A stretch of DNA of 64,000 nt from Streptococcus oralis subsp. dentisani. GTDB lineage: Bacteria; Bacillota; Bacilli; Lactobacillales; Streptococcaceae. Position numbers and translations under genes: made by a program. Shown here in pieces: positions 1-9,018 of the stretch. Numbering within the stretch: position 1 is the first letter of the stretch; each line of letters starts with the position of its first letter. Under the pieces are notes generated by a model. The model worked only from the letters and a program-made list of their open reading frames with translations. It did no database searches and was not told where the DNA came from. The stretch is taken from assembly GCF_002096335.1 (NCBI RefSeq), contig NZ_NCUW01000030.1:372001-436000 (forward strand), given 5' to 3'.

Positions 1-1593
1 AGTGATTTCCATTTCGATAATGCTTGACGCTTCGTTGATCAATTCTGCAGCTGCAGGACCAATGATGTGAACACCAAGGATTTCTCCGTACTTCTTATCA
101 GCGATAACTTTAACAAAACCTTGAGCTGCATCTGAGGCGATGGCACGACCGTTAGCCGCGAAGTTGAATTTACCGATAGCAACATCGTATTTCTCACGAG
201 CTTGCTCTTCTGTTAAACCTACTGCTGCTACTTCAGGAAGAGTGTAAATGGCCGCAGGAGTCAAGTTGAGTTTCGCTACGACATGGTTTCCTTTAAGCGC
301 ATTCTCAGCGGCAACTTCACCCATACGGAAGGCTGCGTGAGCCAACATCTTGGTACCATTGATGTCACCTGGAGCATATATACCCGGAACAGAAGTTTCC
401 ATGTATTCGTTGACCTTGATGCGACCACGATCCAATTCAAACTCAACATCGCCAATTCCTTCAAGATCTGGTACACGACCGATTGAAAGAAGAGCTTTAT
501 TTGCAATGATATCGTCTTTTCCTTCAACCTTGATACGAAGTTGACCATTTTCTTCGATGATTTCTTGCAATTTTGTACCTGTTAAGATGGTCATTCCTTT
601 ACGCTCAAGGATCAAGCGAAGGTTCTTAGAAACTTCAGCATCCATAGCTGGAACGATACGGTCCATCATTTCGATAACAGTTACTTTTGAACCAAAGGTC
701 ATGAAGGCCTGACCGAGTTCGATACCGACAACTCCACCACCGATGATAACAAGGCTTTCTGGAACTTCGTTCATTTCAAGAATGTCATCACTGGTCATCA
801 CGAGTGAAGATTCCATACCAGGAACGTTGATCTTGCTGACTTTTGAACCACCAGCAAGGATGATTTTCTTGGTTTCAAGCAATTCTGAACCATTAACCAA
901 GACATTCTTATCTTTAGTAATAGTACCAACACCCTTATGAACAGTAACTCCATAGCTACGAAGAAGACCTGCAACTCCACCTACCAAAGTATTGACAACC
1001 TTATACTTGGTTTCAAGGAGTTTGTCCATATCTACAGTGAAGTTTGGATTTTCAATGACAATACCACGGTTTGCTGCATGACCGATGTTTTCGATGATTT
1101 CAGCGTTGTGAAGGTAGGTCTTGGTTGGGATACATCCACGGTTCAAGCAGGTTCCACCGAGTTCAGATTTTTCAACAAGGGCAACCTTACCACCAAGTTG
1201 AGCAGCTTTAATCGCCGCCACATAACCAGCAGGACCTCCACCAATCACAACGATATCAAAGGCATCATCGCTCTTACCATCGTCGTTTGAGGCACTAGCT
1301 GCAGGTGCAGGTTTTGATTCTGGCGCAGCTGCTCCAGCTGTTGGGATGTTTTCCCCTTCTTCTCCAAGGTAACCAATAACTTCAGTTACTGGAACAGTTT
1401 CACCATCTCCTTTAAGGATGGCAATCAAGTATCCATCTTCTTCGGCTTCCAATTCCATGCTGACTTTGTCAGTCATGATTTCCAAAAGGATTTCTCCTTC
1501 TTTTACAAATTCACCGACTTTTTTATTCCATTGGACGATTTGTCCTTCTGTCATATCCACGCCGGCTTTTGGCATAATTACTTCTAAGGCCAT
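1..1593 (-). CDS. acoL: Dihydrolipoamide dehydrogenase (E3) with N-terminal lipoyl domain, 3' end outside window
   Basis: E3 of a 2-oxoacid dehydrogenase complex; it reoxidises dihydrolipoamide and passes electrons via FAD to NAD+. I translated the reverse strand from an ATG at 1591-1593. Residues 1-78 form a lipoyl domain with the lipoylated lysine in EIMTDKVSMEL (K43), followed by an Ala/Pro-rich linker to about residue 108, then the FAD motif DIVVIGGGPAGY, the redox disulfide in GGTCLNRGCIPTK, and the NAD domain VVIIGGGVVGIE. About 531 codons are present; the C-terminal dimerisation end is cut by the window. It is the last of four aco genes. The lipoyl domain sits on E3 rather than E2 (see acoC). 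Annotations of this complex vary between acetoin and pyruvate dehydrogenase. Confidence 0.96.
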   Translation of the reverse strand, partial: MALEVIMPKAGVDMTEGQIVQWNKKVGEFVKEGEILLEIMTDKVSMELEAEEDGYLIAILKGDGETVPVTEVIGYLGEEGENIPTAGAAAPESKPAPAASASNDDGKSDDAFDIVVIGGGPAGYVAAIKAAQLGGKVALVEKSELGGTCLNRGCIPTKTYLHNAEIIENIGHAANRGIVIENPNFTVDMDKLLETKYKVVNTLVGGVAGLLRSYGVTVHKGVGTITKDKNVLVNGSELLETKKIILAGGSKVSKINVPGMESSLVMTSDDILEMNEVPESLVIIGGGVVGIELGQAFMTFGSKVTVIEMMDRIVPAMDAEVSKNLRLILERKGMTILTGTKLQEIIEENGQLRIKVEGKDDIIANKALLSIGRVPDLEGIGDVEFELDRGRIKVNEYMETSVPGIYAPGDINGTKMLAHAAFRMGEVAAENALKGNHVVAKLNLTPAAIYTLPEVAAVGLTEEQAREKYDVAIGKFNFAANGRAIASDAAQGFVKVIADKKYGEILGVHIIGPAAAELINEASSIIEMEIT

Positions 1594-1637
1594 GTCTTAC
1601 TTCCTTTATCTATATCTCTAAAATAACAATAGTTGAC

Positions 1638-2681
1638 TTAAACCAACATTGAGATCGGATTCTCAATCAAGGCTTTCAAGTCTTTCATAAACTTAGCACC
1701 AGCCATACCATCTACGACACGGTGGTCAATGGTTAATCCTAGACTCATGATTGGTCGGATAACAATCTCACCATTGACAACAACTGGTTTCTCGATTGTC
1801 GAACTGACACCCAGAATAGCTGAGTTGGGTTGGTTGATAATCGGACCAAAGGACTGAACACCAAACATTCCCAAGTTACTGATAGTAAATGTTGAATTTT
1901 GAAGTTCACTAGGAGCCAATTTACCATCCAAGGTACGACCAATAACGTCTTTAAATGCAACTACCAACTCTGACAGACTTAGTTTTTCAGCATTGTAAAC
2001 AACAGGTGTCATCAATCCATTATCCATTCCAACTGCCATTGCAAGGTTGACATAATTATGAGTAATAATAGTCTTGCCGTCTTCAGTCAATGAAGCGTTA
2101 ATGTAAGGGTGTTTCATCAATGTTCTCACAACAGCTAGAGAAAGCAAGTCTGTAACCGTGACTTTCTTACCAGTTGCTTCCATGATTGGATCAAGAACTT
2201 TCTTACGAAGAGCCAACATTTCTGACATATCGACATCGTAGTTGAGCGTGAAGGTTGGCGCAGTTAGGTAGGATTCGACCATACGTTGGGCGATAACCTT
2301 ACGCATTGGTGTCATTGGAATACGCTCAATCTCGCCATAAGAAGTGATATTGTCTGGAACTTCTTCCACTTTTTCGATTTGAGCAGGAGACTTGATGGTG
2401 TCGTTTTCGATATTTTCAGGAAGGAAGGCCAAAACGTCCTTCTTCATGATCTTACCACGATGACCAGTTCCTTGGATTTCCTGCCAAGCAATATTATGTT
2501 CAAGGGCAATTCGTTTTGCAAGTGGCGAAATGCGAACCACGTTTGTGTCTTTATAAGTTTCCACGTCTTCTTTGTGGACACGACCGTTTGCACCTGAGCC
2601 AGAAACGTCGTAGAGGTTGATACCTAGATCATCCGCTAACTTTCTAGCCGCAGGAGTCGCTCTTAGCTTATCATCAGCCAT
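1638..2681 (-). CDS. acoC: Dihydrolipoamide acetyltransferase (E2) lacking a lipoyl domain
   Basis: E2 core of the acetoin/pyruvate dehydrogenase complex, moving the acyl group to CoA. The 347-residue protein has no lipoyl domain. It starts directly with two peripheral-subunit-binding domains in tandem, residues about 7-43 (ATPAARKLADDLGIN...GRVHKEDV) and 50-86 (ISPLAKRIALEHNIA...GKIMKKDV), followed by a linker and the catalytic domain from about 115 with the active-site motif DHRVVDG near the C-terminus. Typical E2 proteins carry one to three lipoyl domains and a single binding domain. The lipoyl arm is presumably supplied by the E3 encoded immediately downstream. It is separated from acoB by 325 nt of structured repeats. 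Confidence 0.95.
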   Translation of the reverse strand: MADDKLRATPAARKLADDLGINLYDVSGSGANGRVHKEDVETYKDTNVVRISPLAKRIALEHNIAWQEIQGTGHRGKIMKKDVLAFLPENIENDTIKSPAQIEKVEEVPDNITSYGEIERIPMTPMRKVIAQRMVESYLTAPTFTLNYDVDMSEMLALRKKVLDPIMEATGKKVTVTDLLSLAVVRTLMKHPYINASLTEDGKTIITHNYVNLAMAVGMDNGLMTPVVYNAEKLSLSELVVAFKDVIGRTLDGKLAPSELQNSTFTISNLGMFGVQSFGPIINQPNSAILGVSSTIEKPVVVNGEIVIRPIMSLGLTIDHRVVDGMAGAKFMKDLKALIENPISMLV

Positions 2682-2702
2682 GACCTCTCCAATTCTATTT
2701 AT

Positions 2703-2812
2703 GATGCAAAGGGCGTTTAAAAGCGACCGAAAAATAGGAAATCTACGCAGACTTCGATGAAGTCAGGGAGATTTATCTTTTTTCCGAGCTTTTAGCCCGT
2801 GCTCTAATTCAA
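2703..2812. repeat. Structured ~110-nt repeat, copy A
   Basis: First of two head-to-tail copies between acoB and acoC. It folds as nested stems. The outer arms are at 2711-2724 (GGGC, 3-nt bulge, TAAAAGC) with 2788-2798 (GCTTTTAGCCC). The middle arms are AAATCT 2739-2744 with AGATTT 2769-2774. The inner stem is GACTTC 2750-2755, loop GAT, GAAGTC 2759-2764. Copies B (2813-2922) and C (13910-14020) align along their whole length. It resembles the short intergenic repeats known from pneumococci (BOX, RUP, SPRITE); a SPRITE relation is possible but I cannot confirm it. Confidence 0.75.
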
Positions 2813-2922
2813 GATATTAAGGACGAAGAGGGCAATGAAAAAATAGGAGATTGACGATGTGTTCGATGAACACAAGGAAATCTATCTTTTTTTCGCAGAC
2901 CTCCGTCCGAATTCAATTACAA
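2813..2922. repeat. Structured ~110-nt repeat, copy B
   Basis: It begins exactly where copy A ends and has the same length. Same architecture with different stem sequences: outer GGACG 2821-2825 with CGTCC 2904-2908; middle AGATT 2848-2852 with AATCT 2879-2883; inner GTGTTC 2859-2864, loop GAT, GAACAC 2868-2873. The pairing is kept although bases differ from copy A, which argues that the RNA or DNA fold is what is conserved. Confidence 0.75.
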
Positions 2923-2927
2923 CTCTA

Positions 2928-3004
2928 CAAGTAACTTGGACATGGAACGTGTCTCAAGTTACTAAAGTTAAAACTACATTATTTACATAATTTATCTTAT
3001 GTAG
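2928..3004 (-). other. Two further hairpins downstream of acoB
   Basis: Immediately after the acoB stop on the minus strand lies a dyad AACTACAT ... ATGTAGTT (about 2972-3006) followed by a few Ts, then a stronger one, AGTAACTTG ... CAAGTTACT (about 2929-2963) with an inner GACA/TGTC pair. Neither has a long U-tract, so I do not call a terminator. With the tandem repeats they could attenuate or process the mRNA between acoB and acoC. Confidence 0.45.
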
Positions 3005-3006
3005 TT

Positions 3007-3999
3007 CTATTCTTTGTTATAAGTTTTACGGATGGCATCTTTGATGCTTTCAACTGTTGGAATCATTGCATTTTCTAGGTTTTGTGCGTAAGGCATCGGT
3101 ACATCTTCTCCGGCACAACGGCGGATTGGTGCATCTAGATAGTCAAATGCTTCTGATTCTGAAATGATAGCTGAAATTTCACCGATATAGCCACTTGTTT
3201 TGTGGGCATCGTTGACCAGAACAACCTTACCTGTCTTCTTAACTGAGTTAATGATGATATCCTTATCCAGCGGTACAAGGGTACGTGGGTCAACAATTTC
3301 AACCGAAATTCCTTCTTCCGCCAATTCATCAGCAGCTTGAACTACACGGCGAAGCATTTTTCCATAAGTAACAACTGTTACATCTGTACCTTCACGTTTG
3401 ATTTCCCCAACCCCAAGTGGGATTGTATAGTCTGGATCAACTGGCACTTCCCCTTTTTGGTTAAATTCTGACTTGTACTCGAGAATGATGACTGGGTTGT
3501 TATCACGGATAGAAGACTTGAGAAGTCCTTTCATATCCGCAGGTGTTCCTGGAGCTACAACCTTAAGTCCAGGAATGTGAGTAAACCAAGACTCTAGAGA
3601 CTGAGAGTGCTGGGCGGCAGATCCAACTCCATTACCAGCTGCACAACGGACAGTCATTGGAACTTGACCTTTACCACCAAACATATAACGTGTTTTAGCG
3701 GCTTGGTTCACGATATTGTCCATGGCAATAACCGAGAAGTCCATGAAGGTCATATCGACGATTGGACGAAGTCCTGTCATGGCTGCTCCTGCTGCTGCTC
3801 CAGAGATGGCAGCTTCAGAAATCGGACAGTCACGGACACGTTCTGGACCAAATTCTTCAAGCATTCCAACAGAAGTTCCGAAGTCTCCTCCGAAGACACC
3901 GACGTCTTCTCCCATTAAGAACACATTTTCATCGCGACGCATTTCCTCAGACATAGCAAGGATAATGGTGTCACGGAAGGACATTGTTTTTGTTTCCAT
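3007..3999 (-). CDS. acoB: 2-oxoacid (acetoin/pyruvate) dehydrogenase E1 beta subunit
   Basis: Beta subunit of the thiamine-diphosphate-dependent E1 that decarboxylates acetoin or pyruvate and acylates lipoamide. 330 residues, METKTMSFRDTIILAM at the N-terminus, with the family segments LMGEDVGVFGG, GAAAGAAMTGLRPIVD and the C-terminal transketolase domain VTVVTYGKM...DPRTLVPLD. The open frame reaches back to 4077 inside acoA, but the ATG at 3997-3999 has the TAAGGAG site and the usual N-terminus, so I use it. Its start lies 16 nt after the acoA stop; the two form an alpha2beta2 enzyme. Confidence 0.95.
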   Translation of the reverse strand: METKTMSFRDTIILAMSEEMRRDENVFLMGEDVGVFGGDFGTSVGMLEEFGPERVRDCPISEAAISGAAAGAAMTGLRPIVDMTFMDFSVIAMDNIVNQAAKTRYMFGGKGQVPMTVRCAAGNGVGSAAQHSQSLESWFTHIPGLKVVAPGTPADMKGLLKSSIRDNNPVIILEYKSEFNQKGEVPVDPDYTIPLGVGEIKREGTDVTVVTYGKMLRRVVQAADELAEEGISVEIVDPRTLVPLDKDIIINSVKKTGKVVLVNDAHKTSGYIGEISAIISESEAFDYLDAPIRRCAGEDVPMPYAQNLENAMIPTVESIKDAIRKTYNKE

Positions 4000-4015
4000 T
4001 TTTATCTCTTTCTCC

Positions 4016-4984
4016 TTAGTCTGCGTAAATATCTTCAAATGCTGATTCAAGTGGCGGAAATGGACTTTCCTCTGCAAACTTAACAGAAGCTTCTACTTCT
4101 TCCTTAACTTGTGCTTGGATTTCTTCCAATTCTTCAGCACTTGCAATATTATTTTCAATGAGGTACTTGCGAAGATTTTCAATTGGGTCTTTTTGTTTCC
4201 ACAATTCCACTTCTTCGCGAGTACGATATTTACCTGGGTCAGATGATGAGTGACCAAGCCAGCGATAAGTTACACTTTCAATCAAGACTGGACCTTTTCC
4301 ACCACGAACATGGTCTACAGCTTTCTTAAATCCTTCATAAACGTCGATAACATTGTTTCCATCTTCGATAAACATTCCAGGGATTCCATAAGCTGCGCTA
4401 CGTTGATGGATATGTTCCACGTTAGTCATTTTCTTGATATCCGCAGAGATACCGTAACCGTTGTTAATGCAATAGAAAATGACCGGAAGTTTCCAGATAG
4501 AAGCCATGTTCACTGCTTCGTGGAAGACACCTTCGTTGGTCGCGCCATCTCCAAAGAAGCAAACAACGATTTTTCCAGTGTTCTGCATTTGCTGACTAAG
4601 GGCTGCACCTACAGCAATCCCCATACCACCACCTACGATACCATTGGCACCGAGGTTACCAGCATCAAGGTCAGCAATATGCATAGAACCACCTTTTCCT
4701 TTACAAGTACCAGTGTACTTACCAAGGATTTCAGCCATCATTCCGTTAAGGTCAATTCCTTTGGCAATAGCCTGTCCATGACCACGGTGGTTGGAGGTAA
4801 TCAAATCATCTGGGTTGAGAGCCAGCATAGCTCCGACGTTAGCAGCTTCCTCACCAACAGAAAAGTGAGTCATGCCGGGAACTTTTCCCTTTTTCACTAA
4901 CTGAGCAATTTTTAAGTCCATGCGACGGATTTCTTCCATCTTACGGAACATCTCTAGCAAAAGATTTTTATCTAAAGTTGACAT
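4016..4984 (-). CDS. acoA: 2-oxoacid (acetoin/pyruvate) dehydrogenase E1 alpha subunit
   Basis: Alpha subunit of E1; it binds thiamine diphosphate. 322 residues; the cofactor motif runs from GDGATNEG to the downstream INNGYGIS. The N-terminal MTHFSVGEEAANVGA and the conserved loop YRWLGHSSSDPGKYRTREE are typical. It is the first gene of the acoABCL operon, with a promoter 35-60 nt upstream. The sequence alone does not tell whether pyruvate or acetoin is the true substrate; the lack of another PDH in view gives no discrimination. Confidence 0.95.
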   Translation of the reverse strand: MSTLDKNLLLEMFRKMEEIRRMDLKIAQLVKKGKVPGMTHFSVGEEAANVGAMLALNPDDLITSNHRGHGQAIAKGIDLNGMMAEILGKYTGTCKGKGGSMHIADLDAGNLGANGIVGGGMGIAVGAALSQQMQNTGKIVVCFFGDGATNEGVFHEAVNMASIWKLPVIFYCINNGYGISADIKKMTNVEHIHQRSAAYGIPGMFIEDGNNVIDVYEGFKKAVDHVRGGKGPVLIESVTYRWLGHSSSDPGKYRTREEVELWKQKDPIENLRKYLIENNIASAEELEEIQAQVKEEVEASVKFAEESPFPPLESAFEDIYAD

Positions 4985-5018
4985 AATCTTGCCTTTCTAA
5001 CATTGTTCTTTCCTTACC

Positions 5019-5047
5019 ATTTTACCTCTTTTTAAAAATACTGTCAA
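5019..5047 (-). promoter_or_regulatory. Promoter of the aco operon
   Basis: On the minus strand: -35 TTGACA (5042-5047), 17-nt spacer, -10 TAAAAT (5019-5024). This is near consensus and 34 nt before the acoA start codon. Confidence 0.7.
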
Positions 5048-5073
5048 AGTTTATGGCCTATAAAAATTCACAA

Positions 5074-5111
5074 AATAGAAAAAAGAAATCCCCGAGGAAA
5101 CAGGGATTTCC
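5074..5111 (-). terminator. Rho-independent terminator after the MATE gene
   Basis: Minus strand: stem GAAATCCC/GGGATTTC (5085-5092 with 5103-5110), 10-nt loop, followed by a run of Ts with one C. It ends the ung-mutX-pyrC-MATE operon. Confidence 0.8.
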
Positions 5112-5163
5112 TTTAATTAGAATATTTTTTCACAAAGTATTTTTTCAATTAATTTTCCAAAAA

Positions 5164-6504
5164 TTAGTTGATTTTTTTCATAATTGTTTGCAAACGCCAT
5201 TGATACAAACAACCAGAAACAACCAAGCTAGCAATCAATCCAATCCAGTAAGCAAATGCCCCTAAGTCAGTTGCTTGATCTAGTAGATATCCTAAAGGTA
5301 TAGCTACTCCCCAATACCCGATTAAGCCAAGATAGAAAGGAACGATAGTATCCTTATAGCCTCTTAGAATCCCCTGGAGTGGAGCTGCAAAGGTATCAGC
5401 TAACTGGAAAAAGAGACTATAGGTTAGAAATATAGCAGTTGTTTCGATAAACTGAGAGTCATTTCCATATAGACTAGCTACACGATCTCTAAAAATGTAG
5501 AGAAAAGATAGGGTAAGACCTGCAAAAACGAGGGCTGTTACTCTCCCCAAACGAGCATAGATTTTTGCATCCTCAAAACGTTTAGCCCCCACCTCGTAAG
5601 ACACAACAATCGCCATAGCAGAGGAAATACTCATAGGAAAAGCATACATGAGACTCGAAAAATTCATAGCTGACTGGTGGCTTGCGATAATGAGCGATGA
5701 AAACTTAGCCATGATTAGCCCCACCACGGAGAAAATAGCCACTTCAGCAAATACGGTTCCCCCGATTGGTAGACCTAACTGAACACCTTCCTTGATTTTA
5801 TCTATATTGAGTGGAATAGGTTTTTCAAGATGTAACGCTTTTAATCTTTCCTGTTTGAACAAAACAAGAAGGGAAATTCCCAACAAAACCCAATAAGCTA
5901 ACGAAGTTCCTAGCTCCGCTCCTGCACCACCAAGCTCAGGAAAACCGAAAGCTCCATAAATCAAAAGATAGTTAAAACCACTATTGAGCGGAAGTAACAA
6001 AAGCATGAGGTACATAGATAGCTTAGTCAAGCCTAGAGAATCAAGTAGCGATCGGATAACGCTAAAGAGCAACAAGGGAATAATTCCGATAGACAAATAC
6101 CAAAGATAACGAACTGAGACTACCGCCACTCGGGCTTCTAGTCCGATATGGTTTAAGACAGGCGGAGCTAAGAACACTACCATGCTAAGCAAGACCAAAG
6201 ACAGTCCGAAAGCTAAGTAGATGAATTGGTAAAAGTCAGATGCCACTTCGTTCTTTTTCCCCCGTCCTAGGTGATGACCGATGATGGGCACCATGGCCGA
6301 AACAATCCCTGTTAAAAAGGTGAAGAAAGGATTCCATAAACTCGTTGCAGTTGAAACACCAGCCAAGTCCATGGTATTGTACTGTCCCGTCATGGTTGTA
6401 TCAACAAAAGAGGCAGAATAATTGGCAAACTGATAAATTAGGATAGGAAAAAATATCTTAAGAAATAAGATAAACTTATCTTTAAATTGATGGGTTGGAT
6501 ACAT
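5164..6504 (-). CDS. MATE-family multidrug/cation exporter
   Basis: 446-residue polytopic membrane protein with about 12 hydrophobic segments in two similar halves, as in MATE (NorM/DinF-type) drug:Na+ or drug:H+ antiporters. Supporting segments are FVDTTMTGQYNTMDLAGVS in TM1-2 and IIGHHLGRGKKNEVA, with the repeat-half counterpart AMAIVVSYEVGAKRFEDA. Last gene behind pyrC (42-nt gap), followed by a clear terminator. The substrate cannot be told from the sequence; the neighbourhood of nucleotide-repair genes recalls that dinF-type exporters can be damage-linked, but that is only suggestive. Confidence 0.9.
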   Translation of the reverse strand: MYPTHQFKDKFILFLKIFFPILIYQFANYSASFVDTTMTGQYNTMDLAGVSTATSLWNPFFTFLTGIVSAMVPIIGHHLGRGKKNEVASDFYQFIYLAFGLSLVLLSMVVFLAPPVLNHIGLEARVAVVSVRYLWYLSIGIIPLLLFSVIRSLLDSLGLTKLSMYLMLLLLPLNSGFNYLLIYGAFGFPELGGAGAELGTSLAYWVLLGISLLVLFKQERLKALHLEKPIPLNIDKIKEGVQLGLPIGGTVFAEVAIFSVVGLIMAKFSSLIIASHQSAMNFSSLMYAFPMSISSAMAIVVSYEVGAKRFEDAKIYARLGRVTALVFAGLTLSFLYIFRDRVASLYGNDSQFIETTAIFLTYSLFFQLADTFAAPLQGILRGYKDTIVPFYLGLIGYWGVAIPLGYLLDQATDLGAFAYWIGLIASLVVSGCLYQWRLQTIMKKIN

Positions 6505-6545
6505 GAACGCTCTCTATTCTTTTCAATTTAAGAGCAGAGTCCCAT

Positions 6546-7814
6546 CTAGTTTTGGTAGACGATTTGTCCCTTACAGATAGTATATTTGACCTGCCCTTTT
6601 AAGGTTTCACCGATAAATGGAGAATTTGATGATTTTGAAGCGAAGTCTGGACCAACAGTACGATCAACCTTATCATCAAAGATAGTGATATCAGCTGGAC
6701 CATTCTCAGCCAAGTAACCTGCTTCAAAGTTATACAATTTAGCAGGATTAACAGTCATTTTTTCTAGCAATTCCATCAAGCTTAGCTCACCAGCTTCCAC
6801 CAAATAAGTCAAACCAAGAGAAAGAGAGGTTTCTAAGCCAGTCATACCAGATGGCGCTTTGGTGATATCTTCTACATTTTTCTCATCTGCATGGTGAGGC
6901 GCGTGGTCCGTTGCGATAACTGTGATAACTCCCGACTTGAGACCTTCGATAACGGCACGACGGTCTGACTCCAAACGAAGTGGAGGATTCATTTTGGCAT
7001 TGCTTCCTTGAGTTAAAAGAAGAGCTTCTGTCTTAGAGAAATGCTGTGGCGCTACTTCTGCTGTGACTTGCGCTCCCAAACCTTGAGCGAATTCCACTAC
7101 CTTGACACTTTCTTCCTTAGACAAATGCTGGATGTGAACGTGGGCCTTGGTTGCATAGGCAATCATAACATCACGCGCAATCATAGCGTATTCTGCCACT
7201 CCTGTCGCTCCACAGATATGGAAATGTTCTTTAGCAATGTTTTCGTTAAATCCAAGAATCCCGTTCAAACCTGGATCTTCCTCATGAAGACTAATAAAAG
7301 TATTAAGTTTTTTAGCTTCTTCCATGGCTTCCTTGACCACTTTACTGCTCTCAAGCGGAATACCGTCATCAGAAAAACCAACCGCACCTGCTTCTAAAAG
7401 CGCCTTAAAGTCTGTCAAGTCTTGGCCATTAAAGTTCTTGGTAATAGTCGCAACTGTCTTGACATTGATTTTTTCCTTGGCAGCTGACTGGAGAACTTCT
7501 TGAAGAGTCTCTACATCCGAAATGGTTGGACTAGTATTAGCCATCATGACAACCGTTGTAAAACCACCTGCAGCAGCCGCTAGTGCCCCAGTATGAATGT
7601 CTTCTTTATGAGTTTGACCAGGTTCACGGAAATGAACATGGATATCGACTAGTCCAGGCGCAACAACAAGGCCCGTAGCATCAATTAGCTCTGCTCCTTC
7701 TTCCTTGATTTCGGCAGCTATTTTGACAATTTTCCCATCTTGCACTAAAACATCACACACTTGATCCAAAGCAGACTTGGGATCCATTACACGACCATTT
7801 TTGATTAGTAGCAT
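6546..7814 (-). CDS. pyrC: Dihydroorotase
   Basis: Third step of pyrimidine synthesis, cyclising carbamoyl-aspartate to dihydroorotate. 422 residues, class I (amidohydrolase) type. The metal-binding [10 protein letters not shown] is at about residues 57-66, further His ligands are in [12 protein letters not shown], and the catalytic Asp is in IATDHAPHH. The start has an AAAGGAG site 7 nt upstream and lies 12 nt past the mutX stop, so it is translated from the ung-mutX mRNA. It stands apart from other pyr genes; I see no PyrR attenuator here. Confidence 0.96.
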   Translation of the reverse strand: MLLIKNGRVMDPKSALDQVCDVLVQDGKIVKIAAEIKEEGAELIDATGLVVAPGLVDIHVHFREPGQTHKEDIHTGALAAAAGGFTTVVMMANTSPTISDVETLQEVLQSAAKEKINVKTVATITKNFNGQDLTDFKALLEAGAVGFSDDGIPLESSKVVKEAMEEAKKLNTFISLHEEDPGLNGILGFNENIAKEHFHICGATGVAEYAMIARDVMIAYATKAHVHIQHLSKEESVKVVEFAQGLGAQVTAEVAPQHFSKTEALLLTQGSNAKMNPPLRLESDRRAVIEGLKSGVITVIATDHAPHHADEKNVEDITKAPSGMTGLETSLSLGLTYLVEAGELSLMELLEKMTVNPAKLYNFEAGYLAENGPADITIFDDKVDRTVGPDFASKSSNSPFIGETLKGQVKYTICKGQIVYQN

Positions 7815-7826
7815 CTGCTTTCTCCT

Positions 7827-8291
7827 TTATTCATAGAAATCAACTTGGGTATCCAATAATTTATCCCCATCATAAACAAATTTGGCTGAAAAGAAGGGTT
7901 TGTCCTCTAAAAGCCACTCAACAAAGGTGTGGTCACCTTCCCAAGTTGGCTTGCTCAAAACCTCGTCATAGGGAACCCATTCCAGCGTCCCCTCATTGCA
8001 GTCAATCAAGTCACCCTCGAACTCTGTCACCTTAAAAACATAGGTGTACCAGTCTAAATCTGGCGTGAATTCTGGAAAAGTGATAACGCCTTTTAGAACC
8101 GGCTTGGCTTTGAGGCCTGTTTCTTCTAGGATTTCACGCGCAGCGCATTCCTGAGGAGTCTCCCCTCGCTCCAGCTTACCACCCACACCAATCCATTTGC
8201 CTTCGTGGACATCATTGGGCTTCTTATTGCGATGCAGCATGAGCAGTTCTTTTCCGTTATCAATGTAGCAAATCGTCGCTAACTGAGGCAT
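7827..8291 (-). CDS. mutX: 8-oxo-dGTP diphosphatase, MutT/NUDIX family
   Basis: Cleans the nucleotide pool by hydrolysing 8-oxo-dGTP, preventing A:T to C:G transversions. 154 residues with a full Nudix box starting at GGKLERGETPQE and ending REILEETGL (about 37-59), all catalytic glutamates present. It corresponds to pneumococcal MutX, described as a MutT homologue linked to ung, and the linkage is the same here: ung stop to mutX start is 9 nt. Together they limit oxidative and deaminative mutagenesis. Confidence 0.95.
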   Translation of the reverse strand: MPQLATICYIDNGKELLMLHRNKKPNDVHEGKWIGVGGKLERGETPQECAAREILEETGLKAKPVLKGVITFPEFTPDLDWYTYVFKVTEFEGDLIDCNEGTLEWVPYDEVLSKPTWEGDHTFVEWLLEDKPFFSAKFVYDGDKLLDTQVDFYE

Positions 8292-8300
8292 ATTCTCTCC

Positions 8301-8954
8301 TTATCTAAGCCAATCGATTGGCACTTGTCCTGTCTCTTTTAAGAATGCATTGGCCTTGGAAAAAGGCTTGGAACCCCAAAATCCTCTGAAAACAGATAAA
8401 GGACTAGGATGGGCTGATTCGATAATCAAGTGGTGTGGATTGGTAACCAAGGCCTTCTTCTTGCGTGCATAAGCGCCCCAGAGTACAAAGACTACAGGTC
8501 TGTCTAGATTATTGACAACCCGAATCACAGCATCTGTAAAAGGCTCCCATATCTGTCCAGCATGACCATTGGCCTGGCCAGCAGGAACGGTCAAGCAAGC
8601 ATTAAGAAGTAAGACTCCTTGCTCAGCCCAAGACGTTAAATCATGGGATTTCTTAACCCCGATATCATCTGACAATTCTTTCAAGATATTTTGCAAGGAC
8701 GGTGGCGCTGGAATAGCATCGGGTACAGAAAAACTCAAGCCCTGCGCTTGACCTGGTCCGTGATAGGGGTCTTGCCCTAGAATCACCACCTTAACCTCTT
8801 CAAGCGGTGTTGTCAATAAAGCCTGAAAAACCTTTTCCTTGGGTGGATAAACAGTTCCCTGTGCATATGCCTGCTCTATAAATTGATTGATTTTCCCGAA
8901 ATAACCTTCAAGTAATTGCTCCTTAATCAAAGCATGCCAAGACGAGTGTTCCAT
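8301..8954 (-). CDS. ung: Uracil-DNA glycosylase
   Basis: Excises uracil from DNA, opening base-excision repair. 217 residues, family 1 UDG: the water-activating motif [18 protein letters not shown], the uracil-binding LLLNACLTV, and the minor-groove loop [11 protein letters not shown] are all intact. First gene of an operon with mutX, pyrC and the MATE exporter. The start has an AAGGAG site, and a -10 TATAAT at 8983-8988 lies just upstream. Confidence 0.97.
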   Translation of the reverse strand: MEHSSWHALIKEQLLEGYFGKINQFIEQAYAQGTVYPPKEKVFQALLTTPLEEVKVVILGQDPYHGPGQAQGLSFSVPDAIPAPPSLQNILKELSDDIGVKKSHDLTSWAEQGVLLLNACLTVPAGQANGHAGQIWEPFTDAVIRVVNNLDRPVVFVLWGAYARKKKALVTNPHHLIIESAHPSPLSVFRGFWGSKPFSKANAFLKETGQVPIDWLR

Positions 8955-8982
8955 AGCTGACTCCTTCGTTTTTACTGCCTCT

Positions 8983-8988
8983 ATTATA
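8983..8988 (-). promoter_or_regulatory. -10 element of the ung operon
   Basis: TATAAT on the minus strand, 28 nt before the ung start; the region upstream is the terminator of the preceding HAD gene, so the -35 would fall within that hairpin. Confidence 0.5.
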
Positions 8989-8990
8989 GC

Positions 8991-9018
8991 AAAAAGTGGC
9001 TATCTAAACCACTTTTTA
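8991..9018 (-). terminator. Terminator of the HAD gene, overlapping its stop codon
   Basis: AAAAAGTGG 8991-8999 pairs with CCACTTTTT 9009-9017; on the minus strand the stem is followed by T-rich sequence. The TAA stop of the HAD gene (9016-9018) forms the base of the stem. Confidence 0.75.

Noticed and set aside
2682-3006. Rho-independent terminator between acoB and acoC
   Set aside because: Stems are present but lack a proper U-run on the minus strand directly after the stem; acoC has no separate promoter that I can see, so the operon probably reads through.
4250-4900. 216-codon open frame on the plus strand opposite acoA
   Set aside because: Complete overlap with a clearly conserved gene; the translation has no recognisable family features and no start signal.
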